From: Hyposmocoma kahamanoa
Lineage: Eukaryota; Arthropoda; Insecta; Lepidoptera; Cosmopterigidae
Length of the DNA stretch: 64,000 nt
Direction of reading: 5' to 3'
Assembly: GCF_003589595.1 (NCBI RefSeq)
Contig: NW_020654080.1
Location: 5,678,709-5,742,708, forward strand
Shown here: piece after piece, positions 54,316 through 64,000 of the stretch
Position numbering within the stretch: the stretch's first letter is position 1
Layout: each line of letters opens with the position of its first letter
Made by a program: the position numbers and the translations under genes
The notes under the pieces: generated by a model
What the model was told of the DNA's origin: nothing
What the model saw: the letters and a program-made list of their open reading frames with translations, nothing else
The model's database searches: none

Positions 54316-54425
54316 TTAAATTTCCTTGCCTGCAGATATATTCCCTGAACGCTATAACTTGGGCACTTTCAAGGCGAGAGTGAAAAGGCATTATTTATGT
54401 GTGCACGCTCTATCGCTGACCGCCA
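54316..54425 (+). pseudogene. LINE family G fragment, second
   Basis: CTTTCAAGGCGAGAGTGAAA, AGGCATTATTTATGTGTGCA, close to 54080-54150. Confidence 0.55.
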
Positions 54426-54445
54426 CCAATACATCATCATGTTAA

Positions 54446-54685
54446 TTGATACCTAGTGACAGCACAAATATTTCATGCGCATGGTGTTAAGCGACACGCT
54501 TGTCGGTACCTGTTGCAGTGAGAGACATTGCCACTGCGCCAGCCACCCTGAGACATAAGTTGACAAGTCCCATGTGCCTGTAATTTCACAAGCACGCTAC
54601 TCTTCAAAACTGTAACGCAGTAATGCTCACATTACTGAAATAGGAAAGGTGGCAGTACATCCCTGGACGAACTCTTTCAAAAGGA
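54446..54685 (-). repeat. Repeat A copy
   Basis: GACATTGCCACTGCGCCAGC to GGACGAACTCTTTCAAAAGG. The first stem arm is degraded. Confidence 0.85.
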
Positions 54686-54689
54686 CTAA

Positions 54690-54905
54690 ACTGCCCCCTG
54701 TGCACTCCAACTCTCTCCGCCCATATTACCGCAAGGCGTCCTACACTACGGCTTTGACGCGGTCGCCTTTCTAGAAGAAGTCTGCTCCATCGACTACCAG
54801 TCCTCCTGCAAACATATTTTGCCCACTGCCACTTAAGATTATTGCTTTTGCGAATATGTCGGTAGCTTGCGTTCTCTCTGACGTATTCTTTAGACGTCAT
54901 TAAGA
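54690..54905 (-). pseudogene. RTE-type LINE C-terminal fragment
   Basis: The minus-strand open stretch (54604-54900) includes NNLKWQWAKYVCRRTGSRWS, then LLLERRPRQSRSVGRL. The K-W-x-W-A-x-x-V...R-R...R-W-S and G-R-P/L-like blocks are a signature of RTE-clade LINE tails as I know them in Lepidoptera. It is followed by repeat A rather than the usual 3' end. Confidence 0.7.
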
Positions 54906-55561
54906 ATTCGGTCCATCAGAGAAACCCTCAGTAAAGCCAGTACGACCTCGGCATATAAAATATAAAGATCGCAATAATCTATTAACCTCTTCAACAATCT
55001 GCGAGCACAGAACATAACATAAATAAAAATGTAAAGTCTTTCGAATGCGATAAAAGTAAATATTTTAAATTTTCCCTTATAATTTTGTAGTTTGGGTAAC
55101 CAGCAATATATGCAGCACGTTTGCAGACTAATATAGACTCTTTGCAGATCTTTTTCGATAACGTGAAACGTACCGGTTCGGAAATGACGTTCAAATGGCA
55201 AAGGATTCCCTAATGCTCGTTAGTTTGAAGGAATAAAAAATTGTTAGTCAGCAATCGGAAAGTTTCGCGTCGTCGGTTTCCTATCAAAGGCAGTTTCTAC
55301 TCGTATTTCTCCATTAGAGGTATATATTGCGATAAAGTAACTTATAAATCTATTTTTAGTGTTGTTTCCGTTTTGCACTATCAATATATCACGTAACTCA
55401 AAATTGTAGAATTAAGGAAACACAATTTGAAAATTTGAAAAAATAATACTGAATGGATCTTAAGATCCAGCGAATAATGTGATTATTTTTATTTATATAT
55501 AATACTTAATCGTCCAGTTACAAACAAGAATATGTGAATGTATATTGGTATTCAGTATTTT
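54906..55561. other. Interval with no recognised feature
   Basis: The minus open frame 54890-55201 starts in unique-looking DNA and has no family match. Confidence 0.4.
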
Positions 55562-55698
55562 TCAACCTCAATTATCATCAACCTGATACATAAAGTTGAC
55601 AAGTACCTTGTGCTTGTAGTTTCCAGCATCCATTACTCTTGAAACCGGAACGCAGTAATGCTCATATTACAGCTTACCGGCAGAAATAGTGGCAGGAA
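55562..55698 (-). repeat. Repeat A copy, middle part
   Basis: CATAAAGTTGACAAGTACCT to TACCGGCAGAAATAGTGGCA. Confidence 0.8.
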
Positions 55699-55715
55699 TG
55701 GTTACTATATTAATT

Positions 55716-55945
55716 AATTTTTTATTGAATTGATATTCAATTATTTTTTGTGAAATTACTCCACTAGACACGACGCAAGCACATAGAAAAATTCGTGAGG
55801 TCCGTTGGTTCATTCCGTGGCTTAGTTAGTATAGCGTCTGGCACGGTATGCAAGAAGACGTCGGTTCGAATCCGACCGGATCGAAGGAATTTTTTCTGAG
55901 TGTTTTTTTTGAGTGTTCGATCTTTGTATTAATAATTATAACAAT
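55716..55945 (+). mobile_element. tRNA-derived SINE, type F
   Basis: ATTCCGTGGCTTAGTTAGTA, then GTCGGTTCGAATCCGACCGG and AATTTTTTCTGAGTG. It is preceded by the AAATTACTCCACTAG block that also flanks 29240-29470. Confidence 0.7.
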
Positions 55946-56189
55946 GGTTACTATACTTCCCTGAATAATAAAATGCTTACGTTTTTAAAGACGTATTAAA
56001 AGAAAATCTCGTCATACTTCGAACAAGTATGTAAAAATAAGGTTGCCAATTGAACTGGCTAACTAAGTCAACTAAGTTTGCGGTAGAAAATGGTAAGACG
56101 ATCTCACATTTCTTTAAAAAATTCTAAATTTAAAACTTTTTACTACACATTTCAAACGCACTAAGGCTACGATTTATAACACGAACCCT

Positions 56190-56347
56190 TGACTTCGATT
56201 AAGAAAAAATGGCAAGCTAAGGAAGTTTTTTGTATATACAAAACGAACTTTTGAACAAGAAATTAAATCATACTTTGAGTAAACTTAGCAATTTCTTGAT
56301 TAAACTTCGGCAACCTTCGTTAGCCATTTTTCCTTAATCGAAGTTCG
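56190..56347. repeat. Long imperfect hairpin
   Basis: Left arm CTTCGATTAAGAAAAAATGG, CAAGCTAAGGAAG. The right arm on the minus strand is CTTCGATTAAGGAAAAATGG, CTAACGAAGG. The arms are about 36 bp with further inner pairing (CAAGAAATTAAATC). Either a small MITE or a hairpin RNA locus. Confidence 0.75.
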
Positions 56348-56744
56348 TTTTAAAATTTCAGAGTTAGTATTTGTTTTTGGCGTCAGCTTTGAGACATACA
56401 TTTACATTATTAGCACGTCATTGTTATCTCCTTGCGGTTGTCTTCCTTCTACTGAAATTGCGTTGTAAACTCTTTAAGTACATTTTATCTGCCGACATTG
56501 TTCTCGGATCTTTAGCACTCAATCCTCATTCATATTGTTTGACTATAATATTTTAACCCAATATTTAAACCAAAACCCAAGAAATTGTACAGAGCACTAT
56601 AAAGGCTTATTTTTATTGTTTATACAGATTAATATCGTCCCATTCATCTAAAATTTTGTATTAGTTAAGTAAGGTAAAAACATCTTCAAATTCGTCTAAA
56701 ATTCGTAAAGTCGAGTTTGAATTAAATAAAGGAAGTTCGTGCAC

Positions 56745-56990
56745 CTAAGACGACGCAACAGAGGAGACGATACAGCACATACTACAGGAGTGCCTAAAGT
56801 ACCTGGCTGCTAGATATGATCTATAAACGATGACAAATAAAAAGTTGACGCTCTCAACGCTCTCAATAGGGCTAGCACAACATTGCGCGACTTGCGCGAG
56901 AGCGACATAAAGCGCGACACTGATAGTATATAAAACCTAATACACCTGCTTAAATAGAGTATCTAACAATGCATAAATAAAATAAAACAA
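56745..56990 (+). pseudogene. LINE C-terminal zinc-region fragment
   Basis: DDATEETIQHILQECLKYLA, with the His-Cys arrangement of RNase H-type LINE tails, followed by stops and an A-rich trailer. Confidence 0.6.
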
Positions 56991-58040
56991 CAAAATACAT
57001 AGATAAAAGAATATAGTAATAAAAATGGATAATAATAGTAATAACATGTCATCAGAATTAGTGAATCACTGAAGAATAAAAAGTAAAAAGCTTAACTGTT
57101 AAATAAAGTATTGATTAGTGTTACAAAAAACAAAAAAGTCTTCGAAATATATCCAAAATGAAAGGTAAATACCAAAGATAAAAAAATAAAAAAGAACGCT
57201 CTAAAAGTAAATTAGAAAAACCGACGAAGGCAAAGTGTCACCAAAGGAAGGTATTCTTCTTGTTAAAAATGTACCTTTTTCAAAAAAAGAAAATACAATC
57301 TCCAATAACCGTTAAAGATTATGAACCTACCCGGCTCAGTCTTGAATATTTTAAAGAAAGTAAATCGCTTTTTAAACTGGTTCATTTCCTCAATTTCGAG
57401 ATTCATGGCTAAGTGACTATCTTACAAATCCATTTACTCAATTTCGTTGATGATGTGGTGTCGTTAGTATAAAACACAAAAAGGAACATCGCGTAGGAAC
57501 TTATTAAAATTGGAATTCTTTAGGAATAATCCTTAAAAAGTTTTGAATTAATTAAAGTTGCTTAAGGTTTGTTTAAGCGAGTTACACGAACTTGCTTTTG
57601 TTCATATGAAAATTATATTCTCCTTAATCTTATTATTTATTGGTTCGAAGGAAAATATTAGTTTTAATCATTGACTTACAATTATATGGACGTCGGGTCC
57701 GCGCTAAAAAGTGTCCGAACTTATAGGGCGTTAAAATCGTATACAGAGCGTCATTCACGCTTTAGTCTTCGTTTGTTGGACTGACAGCAAAGCAAGCAAA
57801 ATTAGACAGTACTGCGATGACATTACAATTTAAATTCAACGTTTTGGCTTTTTCATATTCCTTTACATGTCACTACGTTTAAATAGGTTGACTTGGGACA
57901 TTTTTTTCGTGGTTTTTGTATTAGACCCGTCGTCCATTTATTTGTAAGTCAATGGTTTTAATAATATTTTTTTTACTAAGTACTTAGTACTAACGTTTTA
58001 ATAATCCATTAAATTTGCGGAATAGGCCCAAAATTCAAAT
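56991..58040. other. AT-rich interval, nothing recognised
   Basis: No credible ORF or repeat terminus. Confidence 0.45.
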
Positions 58041-58735
58041 GTGTTTTATGGCTCAGTGAATGCTGAGATTATACCCCACACACGTGCTGGAATGACAGAG
58101 AGAAGGATCAGGCTCGGTCATCGCGCCAGCCAGTGTTACAATTTCGCTCATTTTCTCGGTTACACTCCTTCAGGGGAAGCTTTCGGTTTGCTTCGTCTAA
58201 AAGTTGGAATGACATTCTACCCCCGATCAAACATAGTCAGTCATTGCACACTTTCAAAAGAAAGTGTAACCAATGGCTACTTAATATACAAAAATCACAA
58301 TGTTCCTGGACTAAATTGTTATCGTAATTGCACTATAACGTAGCAAATCGTTTCTTTGTTTTAAGTTTCTTCGTAATTTATTTGTTACCTAAGTAAGATT
58401 AAAAGTATATAAGAAGTTGAGACTTGTTCCAGTGCCGTTTGTGTCCTGTATTTACCCAATGTTCTTTTACATGTAATATATGTATACTCGTCTACTCATT
58501 GAAATAATAAATTAATTTTAAGCATGTCTTATAAATTTAAAATGTAATTCCTGTGATGATTGGCCATTGTCAGCAGCGGATGTCCATGTATGAAAGTGGA
58601 ATCCGAAAAGCAGCAGTAGTGCTGAGGTTCCATCCTTTTAATTGACACTAGAGTCCACATTTCCGATACTCTTTACTGTTAACCATTTTATTGTAAATGT
58701 GGTTATGAATAAATGTCTTATTATTGTTATTATTT
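58041..58735 (+). pseudogene. LINE 3' end fragment
   Basis: A reading in 58133-58327 gives ASSKSWNDILPPIKHSQSLH, then TFKRKCNQWLL, the standard C-terminal tail of CR1/Jockey-type RT proteins. The trailer ends TGTGGTTATGAATAAATGTC and TTATTATTG units. The overlapping 100-codon frame at 58041 is a shadow. Confidence 0.65.
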
Positions 58736-58872
58736 AATTTTAGTTTTTTTTTATATGTTCTATAATAATGTTCGAGAATCTTGTTTCTTTTTATCCTGTG
58801 TTTTATGAGTTTGGAAATAAATGGGTTAAATGGTGTAATAGTACATTATATTGTCATTGGTATTGACAACAT

Positions 58873-59317
58873 AGGGCGCGTTCCCATTATGTCGTAACGT
58901 TTTATTTATCGTTGGACGACTGTCGCGTCTAGCCTATTCACATATCACGACTATCTGCCGTGACTGTGTCGTGGACGTTTATTTTATCATTGAACAATTG
59001 TCGTGTCTAACTGTCCCCACTAGATCGTGACAAAAATTTATCGATTCACGGCAGCCGCCTTGTCGTTTGCACGACAGAATAGTTTGAAACTGTTATTATC
59101 TATCATCACATTTTTGTCGTGAGGCTTTATTTATCGTCTGACGGCTGTCGTTCTGGCTCTTCCCATTGTCTTGACAAACTGCAGTCGTAATATCAAAAAA
59201 GTCGTGAACGACAGTTAATCGTGCTGTTACTATATATGTGAACAACTTCATTTAAATACACAAGCCAAAACACTTAAAACTTCCCGACTGTCTGTCGTCA
59301 CGACATAATGAGAACAC
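58873..59317 (+). mobile_element. Harbinger-like MITE, second copy, without the transposase segment
   Basis: Left end AGGGCGCGTTCCCATTATGT. The right end ACGACATAATGAGAACACT is damaged. It shares GCACGACAGAAT and TGAACAACTTCATTTAAATA with 43411-43959 but lacks the ATG segment present there. Confidence 0.7.
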
Positions 59318-59487
59318 TAAGTGAAATTACAGGCACATGGGACTTGTCGATTGATGTCTCAAGGTGACGGGTGCAGTATCAGTGCTCCTCAGATCTTTGC
59401 GATTCAAACTACAACTGCTTTGGACAGTCGTGTCGCTTACCACCAGGCGCACGACTTGTTTGTCTCGTCCCTTGTTATCATTAAAAA
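59318..59487 (+). repeat. Repeat A copy, 3' half
   Basis: AAGTGAAATTACAGGCACAT to CGTCCCTTGTTATCATTAAA. The AGCTCTGAGTGGCA arm is lost. It directly abuts the MITE. Confidence 0.85.
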
Positions 59488-60840
59488 AGAAATGATTCGT
59501 ACCAGGGTTGTTGCGAATATCAGCCTCCACATCCATCGACGCTGATATTTATTGCGGATGTTCGAGTCATATCATGACCTAAAATGTACGCTGTAATAAT
59601 TTATAAAGCTTCCAGAAACAGACTGCACGTTGACAAAGCTGCTCAGCTGTTTTTTTTAAATATAACTTTGACAAAAGTCCACTACGATTAAGCTACGCAG
59701 ATTGATTGTTATCAAGCAAATTGGTTATTTTGTTAATATATGTCACAAAATCATTGAAATAATATTTGATTACATGTCCACAGAAAATCGAAAGCTTTTT
59801 CATGTAAATAGATTCAGTAATGGTGTACAGTCGACAGCACATCAAACTATTCTCATTTGTTCGAGTATCGCCTGCAGTGCAACGGAACAAAGTTCGTTAT
59901 TGTGTGTAACTTGATGTGTTGTCGTCTGTACACTGCTCATGTTTTTTTTAAATAAACAAAACAACATTCGCTAATGTTAAGGTCAAAAAATCAGCATCCA
60001 CATCAGCATCTGCCGATGTGATCCATACTCTTAATGTCTCCACATTTTATAATTTTTCAACTCAAATCCTTTCACTTAAGACGGCTTTTACGTCTGTTTC
60101 TACATCACAGCTCACAAGTTTCTTATCATCATTGCAAAATATTGAGGCAGGGGATTTTATTTTTGTATCATGCCACATCACAACTCTAGTATCTACCGAA
60201 GCGCTCACTGAACGCCGACAAGCGCCAACCAGCCGTGCGTCTCTTTATTGCGGTCGTATCGGTTGTCATGACGACGACCATGTGTGCATCGTAACTTCGA
60301 TAATATCTTCCTCTGCTCCAACCATTTCAGATTCTACTACTAAACATTAAGGTCTATAGATGTAAAGTCTTACAATCAATTCACATATGTGGTTTATCAT
60401 GTAATAAAAACTAATCACCAACGAATTTAAGCACGAAGCTTACATTCTATTTCTGTAATCTACATAAACTTTTTCAGTACCGAGCATTAAAAGGCGCAGG
60501 ATAAATAAATTTTCATTGTTTTGTGTTTGCTTTAAGCTTTTCATTCGAAGAACAGCTGGAAATATATTATTTTAACAGAAGTAAAATGATAAAAACTTGG
60601 GTGCGTACAAAATTCATGTGTGAAGTCTCGTAAGATGCAGATTTACAAATTTATTACAAAGAAAAATAATTTATTATACAATATTTATTTATATAATTTC
60701 AGTTCGTATAATAAATATCACAGATAAAATACTTTTCATGGTAATATCCACAATTTATAGAGGTAACTAAAGGTTAATTTATAACATACACAGAATTGTG
60801 AGCTAATTTTCACGACTTGCTACACGAAAACCTAATTTTG
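59488..60840. other. Region upstream of the receptor exon, no recognised feature
   Basis: Presumably intron or 5' flank of the receptor gene. The open frame 60018-60350 (Ser/Thr-rich) and the frames at 59693-59914 have no family signature. Confidence 0.4.
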
Positions 60841-60916
60841 TGTATATTTTGTTCACAGATGAACTGGTATGGATTGGACAATCCTCTAGTCAAGATGATA
60901 TTGACCCGAAGTTAAT
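60841..60916 (+). promoter_or_regulatory. 3' splice acceptor and upstream ORF of the receptor gene
   Basis: GTGTATATTTTGTTCACAG makes a good acceptor at 60858. The exon then starts ATGAACTGGTATGG, a 19-codon frame (including stop) that ends TAA at 60913-60915, one base before the main ATG at 60917. If transcribed this way, ribosomes would meet that upstream ORF first. The acceptor is inferred from sequence only. Confidence 0.55.
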
Positions 60917-62302
60917 ATGCTGTCAGCGTACAACGCCAGCAATGAAAATTCAACTATAACTAAATATGAACAGGCCATGCATCTCAACGGTACCGCTCAC
61001 CAAGGAGAAGTTCTTGTACTCACCAAGACTCTAGCCGGAGATACCTTCGATTTTTTAGATGAATCAAAATTTGTGAACAAAACAAATGACATCGTTGACC
61101 AGAAACTCGTTCAAATAGGATTCATATTTCTCTACTCCGTTATATTTATCTTAGGAGTTTTCGGAAACGTTCTAGTATGCTATGTGGTCTTCAGAAATAG
61201 GGCTATGCAAACAGTCACCAATCTCTTCATAACGAACCTGGCATTATCAGATATCCTAAGTCTTCTTGGAGCGCCTTTGACGCCACTGTACACTTTCTTA
61301 GGAAAATGGATATTTGGAAGAGTTCTCTGTCATCTCATGCCATACGCTCAAGGAACAAGCATCTATATATCCACTTTAACATTAACTTCGATAGCAATAG
61401 ATAGATTTTTTGTTATAATTTATCCATTTCATCCCCGAATGAAACTAAACACTTGTGTGTTTATCATCACATTCATATGGGTCTTTTCATTGATAGCGAC
61501 ATGCCCATACGGACTGTTCATGGGTCTAATGATGCCAAACGACTCCCAGATATATTGCGAAGAGACGTGGCCATCAGATAAAACTAGGAAAATTTTTGGT
61601 GTCTTCACGTTTGTCCTCCAATTTCTTGTTCCATTTTTAGTAATAGCCATATGTTACACTTGTGTTAGTATAAGATTGAATGACCGTGCACGGTCAAAAC
61701 CTGGAGCTAAGACTACCAGAAGAGAAGAAGCTGATAGGGATAGGAAGAAAAGAACAAATAGAATGCTAATATCCATGGTGGCTATTTTCGGTATCTCTTG
61801 GCTTCCTCTAAACTTGATCAATATTCTTAATGATTTCAACGCTTCAATGACAGACGACAAATACTTCTTAATATCGTTCGTCTTCGCTCATTCAATGGCG
61901 ATGGCGTCAACGTGTTACAATCCATTTTTGTATGCATGGTTGAATGAGAACTTTAGGAAAGAATTTAAGCAAGTTCTTCCTTTTTTCGAGTCAACGGGAG
62001 GAGTCAGGAACAGTTACCACTCAGGGAGGATGCCGACGCATAAATCAGAAAAAATATGCAATGGTAATGACACCATCCAGGAAACTCTACTTGCCTCTTC
62101 CTTCAACCGGGGACCGTCGCTGAAAAAGAACAATCTAGAAGGAAATGGGAGAAAAGACAATGATGTGCAGGTTGAAAACATTTTATTGGAGGACAAAACA
62201 ATCTCGGCGACTTTTCATATGAAGAGTGAACATTTGAATTTACAGTTGATTGATGAAGAGTCGCAATTCACTGATTTCAAGGAGAAAACCCCTACAATTT
62301 AA
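60917..62302 (+). CDS. sNPFR: Short neuropeptide F receptor (class A GPCR), 461 aa
   Basis: Plasma-membrane receptor for short neuropeptide F peptides, linked in insects to feeding, growth and metabolic signalling. The N-terminus has likely N-glycosylation sites (Asn6, 11, 24, 54). Seven membrane spans follow: TM1 63-90 (GN at 83-84), TM2 100-122 (NLALSD, Asp112), TM3 135-165 (Cys138, then DRF 162-164 in place of DRY), TM4 179-200, TM5 226-252, TM6 283-305 (FGISWLP), TM7 314-340 (NPFLY 335-339), then helix 8 (NENFRKEF). Cys214 in loop 2 pairs with Cys138. FVIIYPFHPRMKL and REEADRDRKKRTNRMLI are hallmarks I associate with sNPF receptors, which separates it from NPF receptors. The tail is long (about 110 residues). 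The whole coding part is one exon. The start has A at -3. It is the only host gene seen here. Confidence 0.92.
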   Translation: MLSAYNASNENSTITKYEQAMHLNGTAHQGEVLVLTKTLAGDTFDFLDESKFVNKTNDIVDQKLVQIGFIFLYSVIFILGVFGNVLVCYVVFRNRAMQTVTNLFITNLALSDILSLLGAPLTPLYTFLGKWIFGRVLCHLMPYAQGTSIYISTLTLTSIAIDRFFVIIYPFHPRMKLNTCVFIITFIWVFSLIATCPYGLFMGLMMPNDSQIYCEETWPSDKTRKIFGVFTFVLQFLVPFLVIAICYTCVSIRLNDRARSKPGAKTTRREEADRDRKKRTNRMLISMVAIFGISWLPLNLINILNDFNASMTDDKYFLISFVFAHSMAMASTCYNPFLYAWLNENFRKEFKQVLPFFESTGGVRNSYHSGRMPTHKSEKICNGNDTIQETLLASSFNRGPSLKKNNLEGNGRKDNDVQVENILLEDKTISATFHMKSEHLNLQLIDEESQFTDFKEKTPTI

Positions 62303-62312
62303 CTGTAAGTAT
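62303..62312 (+). promoter_or_regulatory. Possible 5' splice donor immediately after the stop codon
   Basis: TAACTGTAAGTAT: the donor-consensus GTAAGT begins two bases after the stop (exon would end at 62304). Suggests a spliced 3' UTR, or an alternative splice that keeps the same ending. Confidence 0.45.
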
Positions 62313-62462
62313 ATCATAACCATATTATCCTACTTCTGTAGTTAGTAGTTAGTGCAATATTTACAAAAAACTAATATTCAGTTTACGTAAAGAGCGAATG
62401 AATTCGGGAGATTACTTATTATAACAAGGCAAATGTCAAGTCCACACCTATAGTTCCGTATT

Positions 62463-62610
62463 AAGGCGGCTTCGCACTGCGCGCGTTTCGTTAAAACGCG
62501 CCGTGGAAAGAAGGCCGCCCGAGCGCGCCCATTCTCGCCCGTCGCTGTTCGGATCCGCCACTGGGCGGTAACTTCAAAGGCGCGGCGCGAGAACTCCGCG
62601 GCCTAACTCT
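62463..62610. repeat. GC-rich island, possible MITE piece
   Basis: AAGGCGGCTTCGCACTGCGC, CGTTTCGTTAAAACGCG (palindrome), CCGCCACTGGGCGG and GCGCGGCGCGAG within AT-rich DNA. No coding potential. Confidence 0.45.
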
Positions 62611-62715
62611 CGATTACCTATCAATAGTCCGAAATGACATTTTCCAGAAACAACGTTTGGTCGAAATTTCATAACCTCGAAAGTAATTATGAAAGAAACA
62701 TGTTTTTTCTTTTAA

Positions 62716-62748
62716 ACTTAACTTAACCTAACCTAACCGAACCTAATC
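62716..62748 (-). repeat. Short (TTAGG)-like run
   Basis: AACTTAACCTAACCTAACCG and AACCTAAT: four to five degenerate copies of the insect telomere unit, far too short for a telomere. Confidence 0.6.
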
Positions 62749-62868
62749 GTGTCTTTGCGATAAACATTCAACATATCCTGAAAGAACAACTGTTTCGTTA
62801 TAACTCGGTTTTTGGTGTAATGAAAATTCGAACAAACGTTATTTCGGACAAAAATATTTTCGATGTGA

Positions 62869-62906
62869 AAAAACCGGTCCTACCGTGGTGACGGTAGGTC
62901 TGGTTT

Positions 62907-62908
<2 letters not shown>
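62869..62908. repeat. Hairpin next to a LINE tail
   Basis: AAAAACCGGTCCTACCGT and ACGGTAGGTCTGGTTTTT pair at 16 of 18 positions around a 4-base loop. Confidence 0.8.
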
Positions 62909-62941
<33 letters not shown>

Positions 62942-63630
62942 TTTGTTTATTGGCACAACTACAGAGTACAAATCAATACTTTAAATTAAACATACTTGTA
63001 AACAAATAGGCAATAAATTTACACTCCTCTTACAGTTATGCACAGCATTACAATGTAGTATAGAAAGCGGAAAATAAAATTATAATGACGAACTAAAATA
63101 CATAATTTGCAGTGACTACAAAAATAAAGTTAAAAAATAATTAAATGTTATTAAAAAAAATTTCTTTTTTTTTTAATCATTTCACAAAATGTGGGACAAC
63201 TTTGAAAATATATGTCCAAGCTCTTGTCTTTGTTAATCTCATTATAAATTCGACACATACGATATAGAGGATCATTGTAGGTAACATTATTACTACAATA
63301 TGGAACACAGAACAGGTTTTGTGTTCTATTACTTCCAATTCGCAACGAGAAATGGCTTAACAATTCGCATGCGTCCCATTTAGCATTAACTATTTTATAC
63401 ATAATGACGAGATCGTTAACGACGCGCCGTGATTGCAATGTACTTAGATTAAAATGCTTCAACCTATCCTCATATGTAGGTAACTTACGTCTCATACCGA
63501 ATTTAGAACTTAAATGTCGGAGAAAACGTCTCTGTACAGCTTCAACCCTATCAATGTGAATGCGGTAGAAAGGGGACCAAACGACCGAACAATATTCTAA
63601 TACACTTCTAATCAAAGCGTAATACTACTA
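62905..63630 (-). pseudogene. 5'-truncated LINE: RT C-terminus plus (TAAA)n tail
   Basis: The minus-strand open frame 63151-63615 (154 codons) begins MIRSVLEYCSVVWSPFY, then IDRVEAVQRRFLRHLSSKFG, with the block LSTLQSRRVVNDLVIMYKIV, all typical of the thumb and C-terminal region of CR1/Jockey-type RT. It ends IKKKRNFF and is followed by an AT-rich 3' UTR and a (TTTA)n tail at 62905-62945. The 5' truncation is normal for LINE insertions. No intact EN/RT core. Confidence 0.85.
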
Positions 63631-64000
63631 TCTGTATAGAGTGACCCCGAAAGGTCAAGAATAAATCAAATATCAAGCGCTCTATACATACCGAGTAGGT
63701 ATCAACGTTCAAAATGAAATAGTTAAGTTTTCTTTACGATTTTGGTAGGGTATTAATTAAAAGTTGTTTCTATTTAATAACCTCCTAAAAATCTCGCAAA
63801 CATTTAGGACTCACCCTAATCGATAACAGTTCGCTTGTTTTATTACGGTCCCAAAACTTTTAGGTACCAGTATTTTAACGATCAACTATTAAGTTGGTAC
63901 ATTATACATTCTTAAAGTGAGAGTCAGAGAAACATATCCTTATTTGTTATTTGCCTTCTTTTGGTAGAACCCTTGAGTGTTTTCGTTGTATACTTAATTA
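63631..64000. other. End of window, nothing recognised
   Basis: AT-rich. No supportable feature. Confidence 0.4.

Noticed and set aside
54890..55201. 103-codon minus-strand open frame
   Set aside because: Looks like unique DNA without domain signature; only the adjoining 54690-54905 part is a recognisable LINE tail.
58041..58343. 100-codon open frame
   Set aside because: It is a shadow of the LINE C-terminal tail in the neighbouring frame at 58133-58327.
60018..60350. 110-codon Ser/Thr-rich open frame upstream of the receptor
   Set aside because: No recognised domain, no signal peptide or membrane segment; likely chance within intronic or flanking DNA.
62716..62748. Interstitial telomere
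   Set aside because: Only four to five degenerate CCTAA units, a common short run in insects; not evidence of a chromosome end.

Overview
This looks like AT-rich insect nuclear DNA, most likely from a moth or butterfly (Lepidoptera). It holds one convincing host gene in a sea of transposable elements. The lepidopteran call rests on several things: tRNA-derived SINE families and LINE 3' ends of the type I know from moths and butterflies, an R1-clade non-LTR element, a mariner element, PIF/Harbinger-type MITE remnants, and an insect-type short neuropeptide F receptor. Two 10-base N runs (37454-37463 and 53352-53361) are assembly gaps, the first inside a CA repeat.

Layout. 0-12 kb: two broken copies of one non-LTR element (1-1228 minus, 6660-7605 plus), a dead mariner (2992-4226), several copies of a structured dispersed repeat called repeat A here, and a GC-rich R1-clade LINE that has lost its reverse transcriptase (10480-11900). 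12-27 kb: no host gene seen; repeat A, repeat C, repeat D, a THAP-motif repeat, a 320-bp GT tract and perfect hairpins. 27-37 kb: a TIR element with two nested insertions, four tRNA-derived SINE types, and LINE 3' ends, including an RNase H-bearing one (34738-36005). 38-43 kb: an almost full-length two-ORF non-LTR retrotransposon of the CR1/L2/Daphne/Kiri group, with a frameshift near the ORF2 C-terminus. 43-60 kb: a Harbinger-like MITE inserted in repeat A, a second THAP-motif repeat, a tandemly amplified repeat A, nested SINEs and more LINE 3' ends. 60.8-62.3 kb: an uninterrupted 461-codon coding exon for a class A GPCR, the short neuropeptide F receptor (sNPFR). 62.9-63.6 kb: a LINE 3' end on the minus strand.

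The window does not encode a multi-gene pathway. The host story is sNPFR, a peptide receptor linked to feeding and growth in insects. Its coding exon has an upstream acceptor site, a short upstream ORF ending one base before the start codon, and a strong splice donor two bases after the stop. The rest is a record of element insertion, nesting and decay. No rRNA genes, functional tRNA genes, CRISPR arrays or bacterial-type operons were seen. Family names and boundaries come from reading alone, with no database search. Stretches over about 300 bases not listed below (for example 1741-1990, 7740-8640, 9600-10380, 17110-18380, 30400-31130, 32000-32600, 57000-57980) are AT-rich and I see nothing supportable in them.
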